This document shows, piece after piece, positions 26,401-39,000 of a DNA stretch of 64,000 nt. Under the pieces are notes generated by a model that had not been told where the DNA came from, ran no database searches, and was given only the letters and a program-made list of their open reading frames with translations. The position numbers and the translations under genes are program-made. The stretch's first letter is position 1; the number at the start of each line of letters is the position of its first letter. The stretch is from Rotaria macrura (lineage: Eukaryota > Rotifera > Eurotatoria > Philodinida > Philodinidae), in assembly GCA_900239685.1 (NCBI GenBank), contig OENT01000497.1, positions 42,336-106,335 on the forward strand, read 5' to 3'.

Positions 26401-29400
26401 ACTCTAGATAGAGAAAATAAAAATATTTTAAAAAATCGAAATATATTTCTATCAAATAAGAGAAGCACTAGGAATAAATAAAATAGAATGATTTGAATTC
26501 CATCATTTTAAAAAGATATCTAATACGAAAACGTGCACTAATACTCCCACATTATAAAGTAATCAATTCATTTTGAAAACCTCTTTATTGTCATGTCTGC
26601 TTTTTCTTTCATTATTAGATTATAAGTTAAAGTGTAATGGATTAAGATAGATAGCAATAAAAAAGCAACAAAAATAATACTAATAACAACAACAACAACA
26701 GGTTATAATTGACGAAAACACTAGGAGTGTTGATTAGGTGTTGATTGTGTTATCGAAGTAGAAGACGTGCAATTATTAATCACACATATTCAACTACCTC
26801 ACTCTGCAGATATGTAGTGGTATTCAATGAATTCAGCATATTTCGAAATGCTTCGATTGCCGATGAATGATTCATATTCTGAATGATACAAAATAGTTGA
26901 CATGCATTTTCGATAGAATTCAACTGCGAAAAATTGAATAGCAGCAAATGTTTTTTTTCCTATCATGCACTATGTGTACACATGAGAGAGACAGAGAAAT
27001 AAATGTAAAAATAGATTACCATTAGAGTCAATAGTTCTTTTCGTGAAAATGTTAACTCCTTAGTTTATGGGGAGAAATATCCGTAGAACATGAAAAGAAA
27101 AGAAAACAACCGATAAATTCTTACAGACTGATGATTAGGCTTCGGATCAGAATTAGTTGAACGAAATGGCTTCGGTGTAAATATATTTAAAGGTGTTGTC
27201 GGTGTTTGTTGTGATGGCATAGCTTTTGTCGTATCACCAGGAGTGGCAATATAAGATAATGATGGAGAAACAGATGATTGAACATTCGTTGTCGATGATG
27301 GCATTGCATTCATTTTTGATATTGCAGTTGAACCGGAGGGTAGTGTTGTAGAAAGAATTACTTTTTGAGGTGATGGTGTTCGACTATGATCACCTGTAGG
27401 TCCTGGTATGATTGTTTGAGAATGATCATCTCCTACATCTATTTAGAGTAATACATGAGGAATTTATTTCGAACAAGTTTCTTTTGTATACGATACACTG
27501 AATAGAGTTCGGAGAGTACAGTATTGATAGAAAAATTCAAGAACGGATACAAAGAAAATGGTAATGCAAAACATTAATGTTCTTTTAATGATGAGTGCAT
27601 ATAAATGTATGCGTATATATGAAGAGAGAGAGGGGGAAGACAAAGATCTCACGAAGCAGCTTATTATCGATTATTGGACTCATAAATCAAAAGTGATCAA
27701 CCTTGATATTCGTGGCTATCAGATTATTCTTTTTCCTCAATCCTTTCAAAGACATCTTTCATCTGAAAATATATTATTTGAAAATTCAGTCTTACCTTCG
27801 TATGTTCTAACAAGGATTTTAACACTTCCACGTAAATTCCTTTCTTTTAGAATTTTTCGCACTTGATCAAATGTCATATTTTCAATATTTTCATCATTCA
27901 TAGATATGATTTCATCATCAATACATAGACCAGCTTTATCAGCAGGACTACCTAAAAAAATACATGATTAATCATGTTGTATTGCATAACAAAAGTGAGA
28001 ATAGAAAATTTCAATATGTAAACCTTCTTCTATGGCTGAAATGAAGATCGGTCGATTTTGTCCTCGGCCGCCACCAAGTTTAAAACCGAATCCTCGTACA
28101 TCAACAGCTTTTTCGATGAATACGTCACGAATTTTAGACGGACCCTAGTATAATAAACAGTAGAATATTGTTTTCCAATTATTTCCTTCCTTTACTTTCA
28201 CACGTAGAGGCGAAGGACTCTTTGATTTAATTGGCTCGATCGGCGGGGATGCCAGCATACGTGAAGGCTTTGTAATAACAGGTTCATTTGTTGGTTTTTT
28301 CGTTTCCTCACGTCTGCAAAATAAATCATCCATCCGATGATAGAAGAATTTAAAACAACTAATCTTACTTTGGAGTAGGATCGGTTTTCAATGGTGATAT
28401 AGGTTGATCATTATCTGTACTATTGGAATTAGTACTTTTCAAACGTTTTTGTTCACGTTTTTTTCGCCAATCATCGACAGCCTGAAAAATTTCTTTAGTT
28501 ATTTTATATAATCAAGAAAAGTAACCTGAAACAATTCTAATAACTTGATTTAAAAAAAAGAAAACATCGAACGTATATCTCACTAGTTTTCTCATCGATT
28601 GAAATTTTAAATTTCGCTATGTACACATACATATTATAAGACTCACGTTTTTGTCATCATTGAATGTTCCTTTCGTACTTCCACAGCCCATTTTACATAT
28701 ACATATAAACTTGTGTTTTTTATCTTGTACACATACTCGTCTTACACAATTCATCAAGTGTGATGCATGTATTTTTTCTTTTTTCTATTCTATGATGAGT
28801 AACAGACAAAGAGAATGCTGTTTTGAGCTAAGATGAATAACGAAAAAGAATGCCAAAGATAACAGAAGTAATGAGATGCGACTGTTGCTTCTCTCTATTT
28901 CGATAACAAAAAGAAAAGCCTTGATTTTAATATCAAACGCACTTGCGAATAATCTTCAAAAGTTTCGCTTTGCCGAAATGGACATGACGTATGATTGATC
29001 ATAACACTATTGACAGGCATATTTAATGACTGAAGTTCGAAGTGTTGTTGAAAAATTTTTCGAAAGTATTATGAATAATTCTATAGTAAACTCCATTGAT
29101 TTGAAAATGAATACGAACTCTATAGGACTGCTATATCTTTTCTTTTCATTCGTATTGTTACGATTTCAGGCTTCCTTTCGTCTTGATTTGTATTCGAGTG
29201 TGGTGTGCTGTGCACACTAGGAGAGAAGAAAGAATGTAATCTTTTTTTTTTGTTTTATATTCTGTACTTTCTTTTTTGTTTAATGTTTGTAAAGAAAGAG
29301 AAAAAACGATCGATTTATGCGTATACAGATCTTGCATATAACAATATCAAGTGAGAAACCTACGAATGATATTTTTCTTCGTTCAAACAATAACAATAAT

Positions 29401-30377
29401 AATAAATGATGGCGACTCAAAGTCATGTCCTTTTTCTCTGATCGCCTAAAAGTGATATTTTGTTTTATTTGGAAAAATCGATACTACCTTCTTCACTCTC
29501 TAATACAAACAACGAAGTATTGCCACGAGCAAAAAAAAGTAAGGGAATATAATGATACAAGGTTAGATAACACATTTACATTACTTCCGGTTCCCTTGAA
29601 TGTACAGGATGAATACATATAATGAGCTGGTATTTGTTCTCGATGTCAAACTTTGTGTAAAAGTCAATAAAACAAAAACGACTGAATAATATGTTCTCCT
29701 TTGATGGCAACAGATATTTCTTTTATTGTCAAAGTTATGAACTTCCTATTCGAGTATTCAAGGAAAGGGGAGGCATTTGTACAGCGTAGAATTATTTTTT
29801 TTATCATGAAAATGTACTCATGAATTTTTATTCTCAATGCGCCGCGATTATTTCCCTTCTCAACGATGAACAAGTTCAAGCAATAGAATTAATCTAGTTC
29901 CTTTTTCGTGCTTGAATTTACCTTCGACCAATCATTTTCTTCATCATCAACTTTATTTGCATTGGAATTAGTTTGCAAATCATAATTTTCTTGTAAGCGT
30001 TTTCTTGATTCTGCTAAAGATAATTGTTCTTGTGCACGTTCAAGGAGATCATGATTGGGATGAATTTTAACGAATTGTAATGGGTCATTATTTGATTTAT
30101 TTATGTTTGATAAACCATTAAAATGTCTTGTTGGTATATTCGTTGTTACTGACGATGCTAATTCATCAATCGATTGTGAACGCCCCTGTCGATGTAAGGA
30201 TGATGTTGAACCACTGTGAGCATACAATTTTGAACTACCTAATGATGTATAATCTGAATCCACTGAACCTTGATCACTATTGTCAAATAATGAAATATGA
30301 TTTGTAATTGTTGTAGACGATGGTGATAAAAGTATTGGAGATAGAATAGTCAATTGATTTTGTTGAACTGTTGACAT
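23447..30377 (-). CDS. LMO7/LIMCH1-like PDZ and LIM domain protein
   Basis: Family members scaffold actomyosin and adherens junctions. Minus-strand exons: 29922-30377 (ATG 30377), 28369-28481, 28196-28313, 28024-28144, 27796-27951, 27125-27438, 27020-27058, 26798-26923, 26320-26403, 26076-26145, 24792-25009, 24276-24727, 23969-24214, 23803-23897, 23566-23730, 23447-23463. All are GT/AG and in phase, about 930 residues plus a short unresolved tail. A PDZ domain lies at about 233-318 (GFGFKLGGG carboxylate loop, then SPADKAGL). A linker with a polyQ run and short helical segments follows (DLEAEFEKQL; YVEKQMDQLQQELEF). One LIM domain sits at about 860-925, with ligands CSRC, H-IE-C, C-SV-C, C-QN-C; GQGSAMVVESLGLYYHIECF closely resembles the LMO7 LIM. 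No calponin-homology domain is seen, unlike vertebrate LMO7/LIMCH1. The 17-bp last exon ends at a good donor (GTAAGA), so the true stop lies downstream or the reading continues about 38 codons past it. Confidence 0.85.
28647..28691 (-). CDS. alternative first exon of LMO7-like gene, MGC-type lipid anchor
   Basis: A 15-codon exon beginning ATG at 28691 (MGCGSTKGTFNDDKN) and ending at a consensus donor AAC|GTGAGT in phase 0. The next downstream exon, starting at 28481, also begins in phase 0, so it can replace the 152-codon first exon. Gly2 with Thr6 fits the N-myristoylation pattern (MGxxx[ST]) and Cys3 is a typical palmitoylation site. A transcript starting here would keep the PDZ, linker and LIM parts and gain a membrane anchor. 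This is inference from sequence; no transcript evidence is available here. Confidence 0.6.
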
Positions 30378-33300
30378 AATGATAATATGAATACATATAT
30401 ATATTCAATCTAAATCATTGTTGTGTTGTTGTACATCATTATCTGAATATATATATGTATATATGTATATAAAGAAAACAAATGAATAGATGATTATGTA
30501 TGCTCAAGGATCGATAACTGATCTTCGTAGTACTACGCATATGTTACAACTCCATTGAATAGAATGAAATAGAAACATAATGAAAATTTAATAGAACTTT
30601 ATTTCTATGTAGGACAATGGGAACAATTCTTGAACTAAACGACATGGCGAACTGTTCGCTATGCCATCATTAACGTTCGTTCACTGTTTGATTGTAAAAG
30701 ATTTGGTCAATAATAATAGTAAGAATTTGGAAATTGGGATCCATTCCAATAATCATAGATCGAGAAGCAAATCATCGATGATGCTCTATTGATTTCTTAC
30801 TAGTAACTAAATGATTATGCTTACATGCGAAAAGAACTCAACAAAAATGACAATTCATATTCTTACGGCACAGGTAAATTTCTAGTTCAAATAAAAGAGA
30901 CGAATCATATGACGAGAGAAGAAAGAGAGAGAAGGCTTTTTTCTTTTCTATTTATTTTTGTGTCATGAAAGAAATTTGAGATGATTTTTAAAAACAAGAC
31001 AACTACTACCTATTTCTACGAACTATTTTATTAATATGTTGAACATTGACAGTTTCAGTGTCAAGGCCAATGATAATGATGAGTGTTGAATGGCTCTACG
31101 GTCAATGGTAAATTATAAATCATCATGCTGTTTTCTTCTCGACCTCCGTCCACACACTATTCTTTTCGTCGTCTTTGACATTCATTGAGCGAGAGAAATA
31201 ATGAAAAGAAAGAGGAAGAAAAAAAGAAAAAGAACGACCGTCGTCGTAGACAGTCGACTAATTTCTTTTTCTATTACATCTTAAATTGTCTGTCTGATCT
31301 GAATAGAAGAATTGCAAGCACGTTTTAGCATCTTGTCTGTCTCACTTTTTTCCACATTTGTATTATATCACTGTTGACGTCATGCAACCATTGTATGAAA
31401 ATATCATTTTCACGTAAATCGCTTTGACAACTGCTGTTGATGCATAACCCAGTGTCGTTTATGTCTGTAGGTATCTATCGTTTCACATATCTAGAAAGTG
31501 AGACAAGGCAACAAACGCTGTCTCTTCTTCTTTTAAAATTCATTTGATAGAAAGGAGATATTGAGATGAAAAAAATCAGAGCGAGGGTGAGAAGAAAGTC
31601 TTTCTTTTCTTATATATTCCATTCCATATGTATCCAATTAAATGTGAGAAGATAGAAGCATCGATGACTTTTCTGTTGTCTTCGAGCCATTTTCGAAGAA
31701 GAGAAACAGAAGAAAACGTTCCTTGTTTCTATCATACGAGTTCATGCTCAATACATTTATATTAAAGGTCAAGTTAAACTTGTATATACACGTGGTAGAC
31801 TCGGAAAAATATAAAATCAGACGATTGGAGTATGCAAACATACGCGCAAGCATATGCATAAAAGAAAAATAGTGAGCGGCCCCGTACATGATTACCCTCA
31901 AGTAACCGACGTCGATTCGGACAGCTAACAATAAAAACAATGTAAATGTAATAATCGAAGTCAAATGCAATGAACATTTAATCACGTATATGAAATGATT
32001 AGACACTTCATCTATTGAGTGAGCAGTAAACATTCGACTATTTACATATAAGTGATAAAAATATCATTTGTCTCGAATTAAAATTAGAACAAGACATAAA
32101 TCGAAAACTGATCGAACAAAGAACTCGCTGTATGTGAACAAATTTTTGATAGGTTAAAAAGGATCACCGTTGGATAAATAAAATGAATGATGTGATGTGA
32201 TGATGAATAAAAAAAAACTCCAATTGTCAATATCCATTGTTCCGACTTCTAGCGTCCTCTGACATAATTAAAGTTTTAAATCGATTTCAAGTAAATGTCA
32301 GATGAATAGTTTGTTAAAAACGCAGACATATCACTCAATACTGTTTCATACTTGGTGATCAGATGCTCAAATATTTAATGTCGAATTATCTTTGAGAATA
32401 CACGTATTAGTTGTTTGCAATGAATGATAAATTACCTGTAGTCTTATGTAATATTATCAAAAAGCAACTTACTTTTAGATGCACTCAAAGGAAGATGTTA
32501 GGGTGATTTTTCAATCTTAAGCTTGTAAGATTTATATTTTGAATCAACTTTCTGACATGGCATATCGATTTTTGAGCACATAGATTCAAATCCCAAGAGA
32601 CTTTTAACGATATGTCCTAATATTAATAGAAACATAGTATAGTGAAATTTTCTATGTAAGTATTCTGACGTTTTCAGAATAAACTCCATAGGGAAACACT
32701 AAGTAAAGCTCATTTAGCAACTCAACATATTTTGATAGGCTTCATTCAATATATTCTTCTTTTTCACTTGAAATGAAAAGATGTTATGTTGCAGATCATT
32801 GCAAAGTTATTTAGATTCTTATTTTTAACTGAAGAAACAAATGAAAAGCTGAAGAAATCACTAAAAAAATTTACGTTCAAATCATAACAATATTTTTTAT
32901 TTGTATAGTATGGTAATAAAGATCAAAGGTAAAAAAGAGAAATCTACGATTTCCTGTACTATGATGTACTCTTACAGGCAATCACATTAGTTATTCATAG
33001 CAATGAGTTTGCTGCGAGATTTGTGAGATGTATGATGAAACAGTACAAATACAAGAAGAAGAGAAAAAATCTGCAAATAGATTATAACAAATGTTGAATA
33101 GTGAAAACATGTCATTTGTCGAACATCAGGCATTAGGCTATGATTGTAATCATTCATTAGAAGTCGGAGTTGTTTATTATATATATGTATTATATAGTCT
33201 GATTAAGATGCCATTTTCCTATCTGGTTATGATAGCATTGATCCTACATATGGGTACTTAGGAGGAGCATAAGTACTGGATATGTTTATTTCTGTTTTGA

Positions 33301-36015
33301 TTTATTCATACCTCCTTTAATATAGTTCAGAATTTACGCACACGTTCAAAAATGATCTTTAGGCATAAATATTCGAATTGTATGAAATTTTTCGCATATT
33401 TTATGGCTATTATGAAAGAGTCACAATAAAATCATCAATCATACATCATGATGTTTTCGAGAGTCTGAGATTCTTCATTCTAAAGGCTTGATTTTTCTCT
33501 TCATTTGATAGAGCCTATCAAGCAATGAGACATAAAAGACGTCTCTCTGTTTCGATTGAAACTTTTTAAGTAAAAGATTCAACGAGTACAGATTCAAATA
33601 TCCCGAAAATTTCTTAGCAAATGACAATCTCATTATGAAAATTTTTTATGAGATATTAGCAATTGGGAATAATTTTTAGAACTTCAAAACGTTTTTCAAA
33701 GATTTTTAACGAAAATCGAGTTTTTGTCCTGAGAAGGCAACAAGTGAACAACTTTTTCGAATTTTTCATTCAGAACTATAGACTTCTGAAAACGTCAAAT
33801 GAAATTTTTTTAACTTGAAAGTTTTAAGATAACTACACAAATATTTTTTGTCGAGATAGTAAACATCTAACTATACTTGATCGAACATGTTTCATATAAT
33901 GAATCAAAGATTATTTATAAATTATGGAATTCATTCATTAGCAAAATTTCAGAGTAGAACAACTGTTCATAGATCTTTTCTATTTTACCAGGAATAGCAG
34001 TCAATACAAATTTCAGTAAAATGATCTTCATTCAATGTAATCTAATGAACGATGCATAAATCGATTAAAAATAGATTGAAATAATTCTAACATGATTCAG
34101 TTCAACCATCGTGCTATAAACGTTGATTCGAACATGTTCATAGCGAAATAGTGTATTCGTTGCTATACGTTACCATCTGTAGAGAATCATTCATGAATCA
34201 AACCCTACTAGTGATAATCATTTTTCTGACTGTAATCTACTTATAAGTATTAGGTTCACAATTATTTTGCATTCGTGTAAGAATAAATATTAAAAGGAAG
34301 CCCGTTGCGAAGTAAAGCAATAAACTCTCTCGGTAGTTTGAATCGGGCATTATCATAATCATCTATCCGATGATTAACATCCATAGTCGATGGTTGCATT
34401 TCATTCTCGGTTGCTAGTAAATCCCTTACAATTCAATATAATGGATCTCGTTTAATGTTATACGATACTGTAATTACATGGCAAGTTTCCTTCTCTCGTT
34501 GCATCTAACGACATAATATAAGAGCTTGGCAAATATTGGTTTCTTCTTTTTTATTCGTTCTTGTAAAATGACACCTTCGAAATCCATCTCATGTGATAGA
34601 TCTCATTTAATTTTAAAAAAAAGCAATAATTAGATTGAATTTTAGCTTATGACCGTCGTAGCGAAGTCAAATATGAAATTGTTTGTAAGTGATGAACACT
34701 GTCGTTTTTCAATCAACGTACTATGAATTTGAGTCCAACTAATCAGAAGTTAAGTCGATCTATATACATAATATGATCCATCAAAAATTATGAAAAAAAT
34801 TTACGATCATCAAAAAATGTAGTTTTACTTTGTTTTATTGGTTACAAGGAACAAGAACAATAATGAACACATCGTATTTCATTATGGATTTAATTGTTAT
34901 TTTATATTTTTCTTGTTCCTAGATGATTTTTCGCAAACTCACCAATGTAAATCTATATGTATGTATCACTGCTGTTTTATTTTGGTATAAATGCGAATAC
35001 AATAAATCAATTATGAACTTTTTTCGGAAGAATTATAAATGATATTGGAATTTGACATAATTATTGATCGACATCGAGATTACATGATTGAGTTTAAACG
35101 TATGACTTATCTTCAATAAGAATTGTGATTACTACAACTGAATTTAACAAATTCGTGATTGAGATGAACGACTTTTTGACATTCACAAATTTTTGACATC
35201 GAACTAATGTTGTTGTTTTAATTAATTCTTATGGTTCAAGAAAATTAATTCTTTTCAAGAAAGAGACTAGAGTTCTGAAAAATTCTAGCTTTTCTGTTCA
35301 GATATAGATTGATTTTGAAAAGTATTTGATTTTAATATCGATAAGTCATCATTTCACTGTACATTGACCATAATTCTCTAAAAGACTTCTGACATGTAAA
35401 GTTTATTTTATGAACTACAAACTATATCAATCCGTCGTCACGCCGTCATTCTACAAACATAACTCTACTTATGAAATTCAAGAAGAGAATTATTTCATGC
35501 ACGACATCAAAGTATTTTAATTCTATCGTATTTTATTTTTCCACACTAACACTTCTTTTACAATTTTGAGAGTGGAAATCACACACATATTAAACAGTAT
35601 CTACCATGATGATGAACAAGTTCTCTTTTTTTTTCTTCATGCATATTTTTTTTCAAAAATCGATATACGAAAAACGTTTTAGCTGTCTTACCATCAACAA
35701 TTAGTCATTTTTATCATACCAGTATGATCTTTTACTGTCATCTATTTCAAAGAATCATATTATTAAATGTCAAATGAATTCAAATAAAAAACAAACACAG
35801 TATATACATTAATGTCTAATTCTAAATTTTGCAATACTCTTATCAACAAAAGAAAAGAAAAGAAAAACATAATGAAAAAGAAATATTAATGATGCTTTAA
35901 AGATTTTTAGTTTTTAATATCGAACAAAAATAAATATAAAAGACGAGAGCACAACTAAAACATGCATATGAAATCACAGACAAGCAAACAACAAGCAACT
36001 ACCGAAAAAAGTAAA
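30378..36015. other. 5.6 kb intergenic region upstream of the LMO7-like gene
   Basis: Holds the promoter of the LMO7-like gene and the 3' flank of the K2P gene. Seen: (TA/TG) repeats at about 30395-30475, and a purine-rich run at about 31195-31240. A 131-codon minus ORF at 31638-32033 overlaps another 67-codon frame, is hydrophobic and irregular, and matches no family. No RNA gene recognised. Confidence 0.45.
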
Positions 36016-39000
36016 TTAACCTAGATTGTGTGAAGTCGGATCATTGTTAGTACGTTTTCCGAAACCAAAATGTCTAGCAAGTTTACGAAATTTCGATATG
36101 ATTTCATCTTGCATCAATTTGAATGACATCGCCATAACGATCATACCGAATAGAAGAAATAAGGCACATATTGCTGCTTTACCTGCTTTCGATTCTGTTA
36201 CTGTGCCTTTACCCGGTACAAGATCTCCGAAACCGATCGTGGTAAACGTTATAAAACAAAAGTAGGCTCCATCGAGTACATGCCAACTTTCCCATTGTGC
36301 AAACAAGAACGCACCCATTGCAATGTAAAGTGCAAGAACACCTAATGTTGCTACAATCGGTACGTGTCGAGGTTCTTCACGTTCAGACTGAAGAAAAGAC
36401 AATGTTAACAAGTTTTTATTAAACAAAAATGACAAACGTTTTTTCGTACATCAGGTTGTTCTAGACTTTGTCGTCCTTTGACAGATATACAATTTTTTAA
36501 TCGTCCATAACATAATCGTCGATAAACAACATTAATCATTTTTGAATAACCAGAAATAAAAGCATCAGCGAGTAAGTCGCCCGTATACGTTAAGCACATG
36601 AACATCAAAGGAATACCAAACATTGCGTAAATCTAAAGTAGTTGAAACAAGAAAATCAATAGATATTATTTTGAATCTTCCCTAAGTTGACCTCTTTATT
36701 CAGCATGAACTAGACACAGAAATTAGGTAATTACTAGATGGATTACGTTAACTAAAGTATCAATAGAACTATTTCGATACGACGTTGCTGTTCCACAAGA
36801 GAGAAAGAAAATTATTTATTTTATTTTAGATTTGTTTTTGATATCAGATCCTGCTCTGACAAAAGCTCTCTAACTATTAGGATTCATATCGATACTGAGC
36901 TAACGTGAAAATTATTTATACTATTGTAGTAATATGATTGTGTAGTGGAAGTGCATAAATTATATAGACAAACATGGACAGTCCATATTTTCAGATAATT
37001 CAGGGTGTTTGAAGAGCATTGATACAGTGATAATAGAGTATAGCAGTATCGATACAAATAATTGATGTTTGACTTTCAATTCAATATTCACATAGAATCA
37101 GAATTTGAAAATTGCAATGTTCTGTTGTGAAAAATTCAATTATTTCCGTTTCGCCTGTGGTAGAATCAAGTCAATAATATACTGAATCTCTTAAATCACT
37201 CGTAGAAATCTTTCAAGTCTAAGTTCTTATTCAAAGATTGACGTGAATCATAAGAGATTAATATTCATTTACAAAAAATTATTTCGATTAAGATTAGTAT
37301 TTGTTGTACATAATGTGATGTTCCGAATACGACAATTGCACTACTGCGTTGTCGTGACATTCATTAAAAAAATCTCGTATATTCGTAGGAATAAGCGAAT
37401 GGTACAAATTTTTGTCAGAATACTTATATCTTATTCCAACTTACGCAATCGATGAGGTTTTCGATCTCAAAATGGTTCATCGACTATTTAGGAGACTTTC
37501 TTGGAAAGTATTAAATCTTAAATACGTCACGTTTTCGAGAATCTACCGCGTAAACAAGTGAACTCAAAGTTAGTTTGTTTTTTCTTTTAGGAGTTCTTCC
37601 ATGAAAACTATGTTAGATGACTTATCTTTGTCAGTAAATTCTTAAAGCCGAAATTTGTGATAGTCGTTTTCTACGGAATAGAAATAAAGTTCGATTTAAT
37701 TTGAACTAGTATTTAAGTTTCAAGAAAAAAAAGAGTATGACTCGAGCAAGTTTTTTGCATTTAAGAAACTTGATAGTCAGTGACGTTGATTTTGTCTAGA
37801 CAGCATGGAAATATAGTTAAAAGAAACAAAATAATTGATTAACAATTGAAATCTATACTTGAACAATAAACTGCAGCTTACACTTAGTCATATTTTCAAA
37901 TTAAAATCAAAACTAGAACGACACACATGCTTGATATGACAAGCAAAAGAATTGATCCCAAACGTAGGACTATTTGTTTTCTTTCGTTTTAATAGAATTA
38001 TGTTCGTTTTAATTTCGATAACTCTTCTATTCTTCTTCAGTTTTTTGTCTAATTTTCCTACTTATGAAAATAACATTTGTCAATAATTTAAATCTGTTGT
38101 TGCAACTATAAAATCGCTCTAATAATAGTGTACAATTGATCTCAGAAAATATTAAAAATCTTTACGCAACATTGAAGCACTATAAGAAGCGAGCATGTTA
38201 TATGCTTAATTATTGATCATTATACTTTTACAGAAAAGCATGAATTAATTTTACCATTGTTGCAATTTTGCCTTCCGTAGTTTTCGGTGTTATGTTTCCA
38301 TATCCAATTGTTGTAATAACGGTTGCAGAATAGAGCATAGCACTTGAAAAAGTCCATACTTGTACCGTATTTTGTTCTTCCTGTTGAGGATCATTACCAT
38401 ATTGACTTTTTTCTTCAGCACCAAAATATTGTAATAATTCATAGTCGATGTAATGTTTCCATAAATCTTTTTCGACATCTATTTGCCAACCATTATTATG
38501 TTCATCATTTCGTGATATACCACCACGCCATAAAGCATATTTCAATTCAAATGTTTGATTTAATACACGATTAAATTCTCTAAATGCATGGCTATATAAT
38601 TGATCAACAAAATGTTGACGATTGCGTTCTTTTTCTTCTAAGCGTTCTAATTCATAACGTGATTCAATGGCATCAAATATTAGTCCACCAAGAATAACAT
38701 AGCCAACAACTAGACAACCTGAAAAATAACATTCATGTTTTCATATATATATATGTAGATGCATGTATTACTTTTTTGTCGCTTTTATGGTCTTTTATGA
38801 CCGTTGCAACACTACGAGAATATCATGTTTGTTAAACAACAATTGACAAAAGATGAAAAAGAACGAACGGAGAAAGAAAAATAGAACATATTATAGATTG
38901 TAAGACTTCTACAAACTATAAAATTCGTTGAAAATCTCTACCTTAGAGCATCAGAGTTGTATTTATCATTGTATGATATGATATATACACGTTATATATG

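Noticed and set aside
31638-32033. 131-codon minus-strand ORF
   Set aside because: Hydrophobic, irregular, overlapped by another frame of similar quality; no domain recognised.
34300-34350. tRNA-like hairpin with GCCCG/CGGGC stem
   Set aside because: Only about 50 bases, no D- or T-arm consensus and no anticodon arm; not a tRNA.
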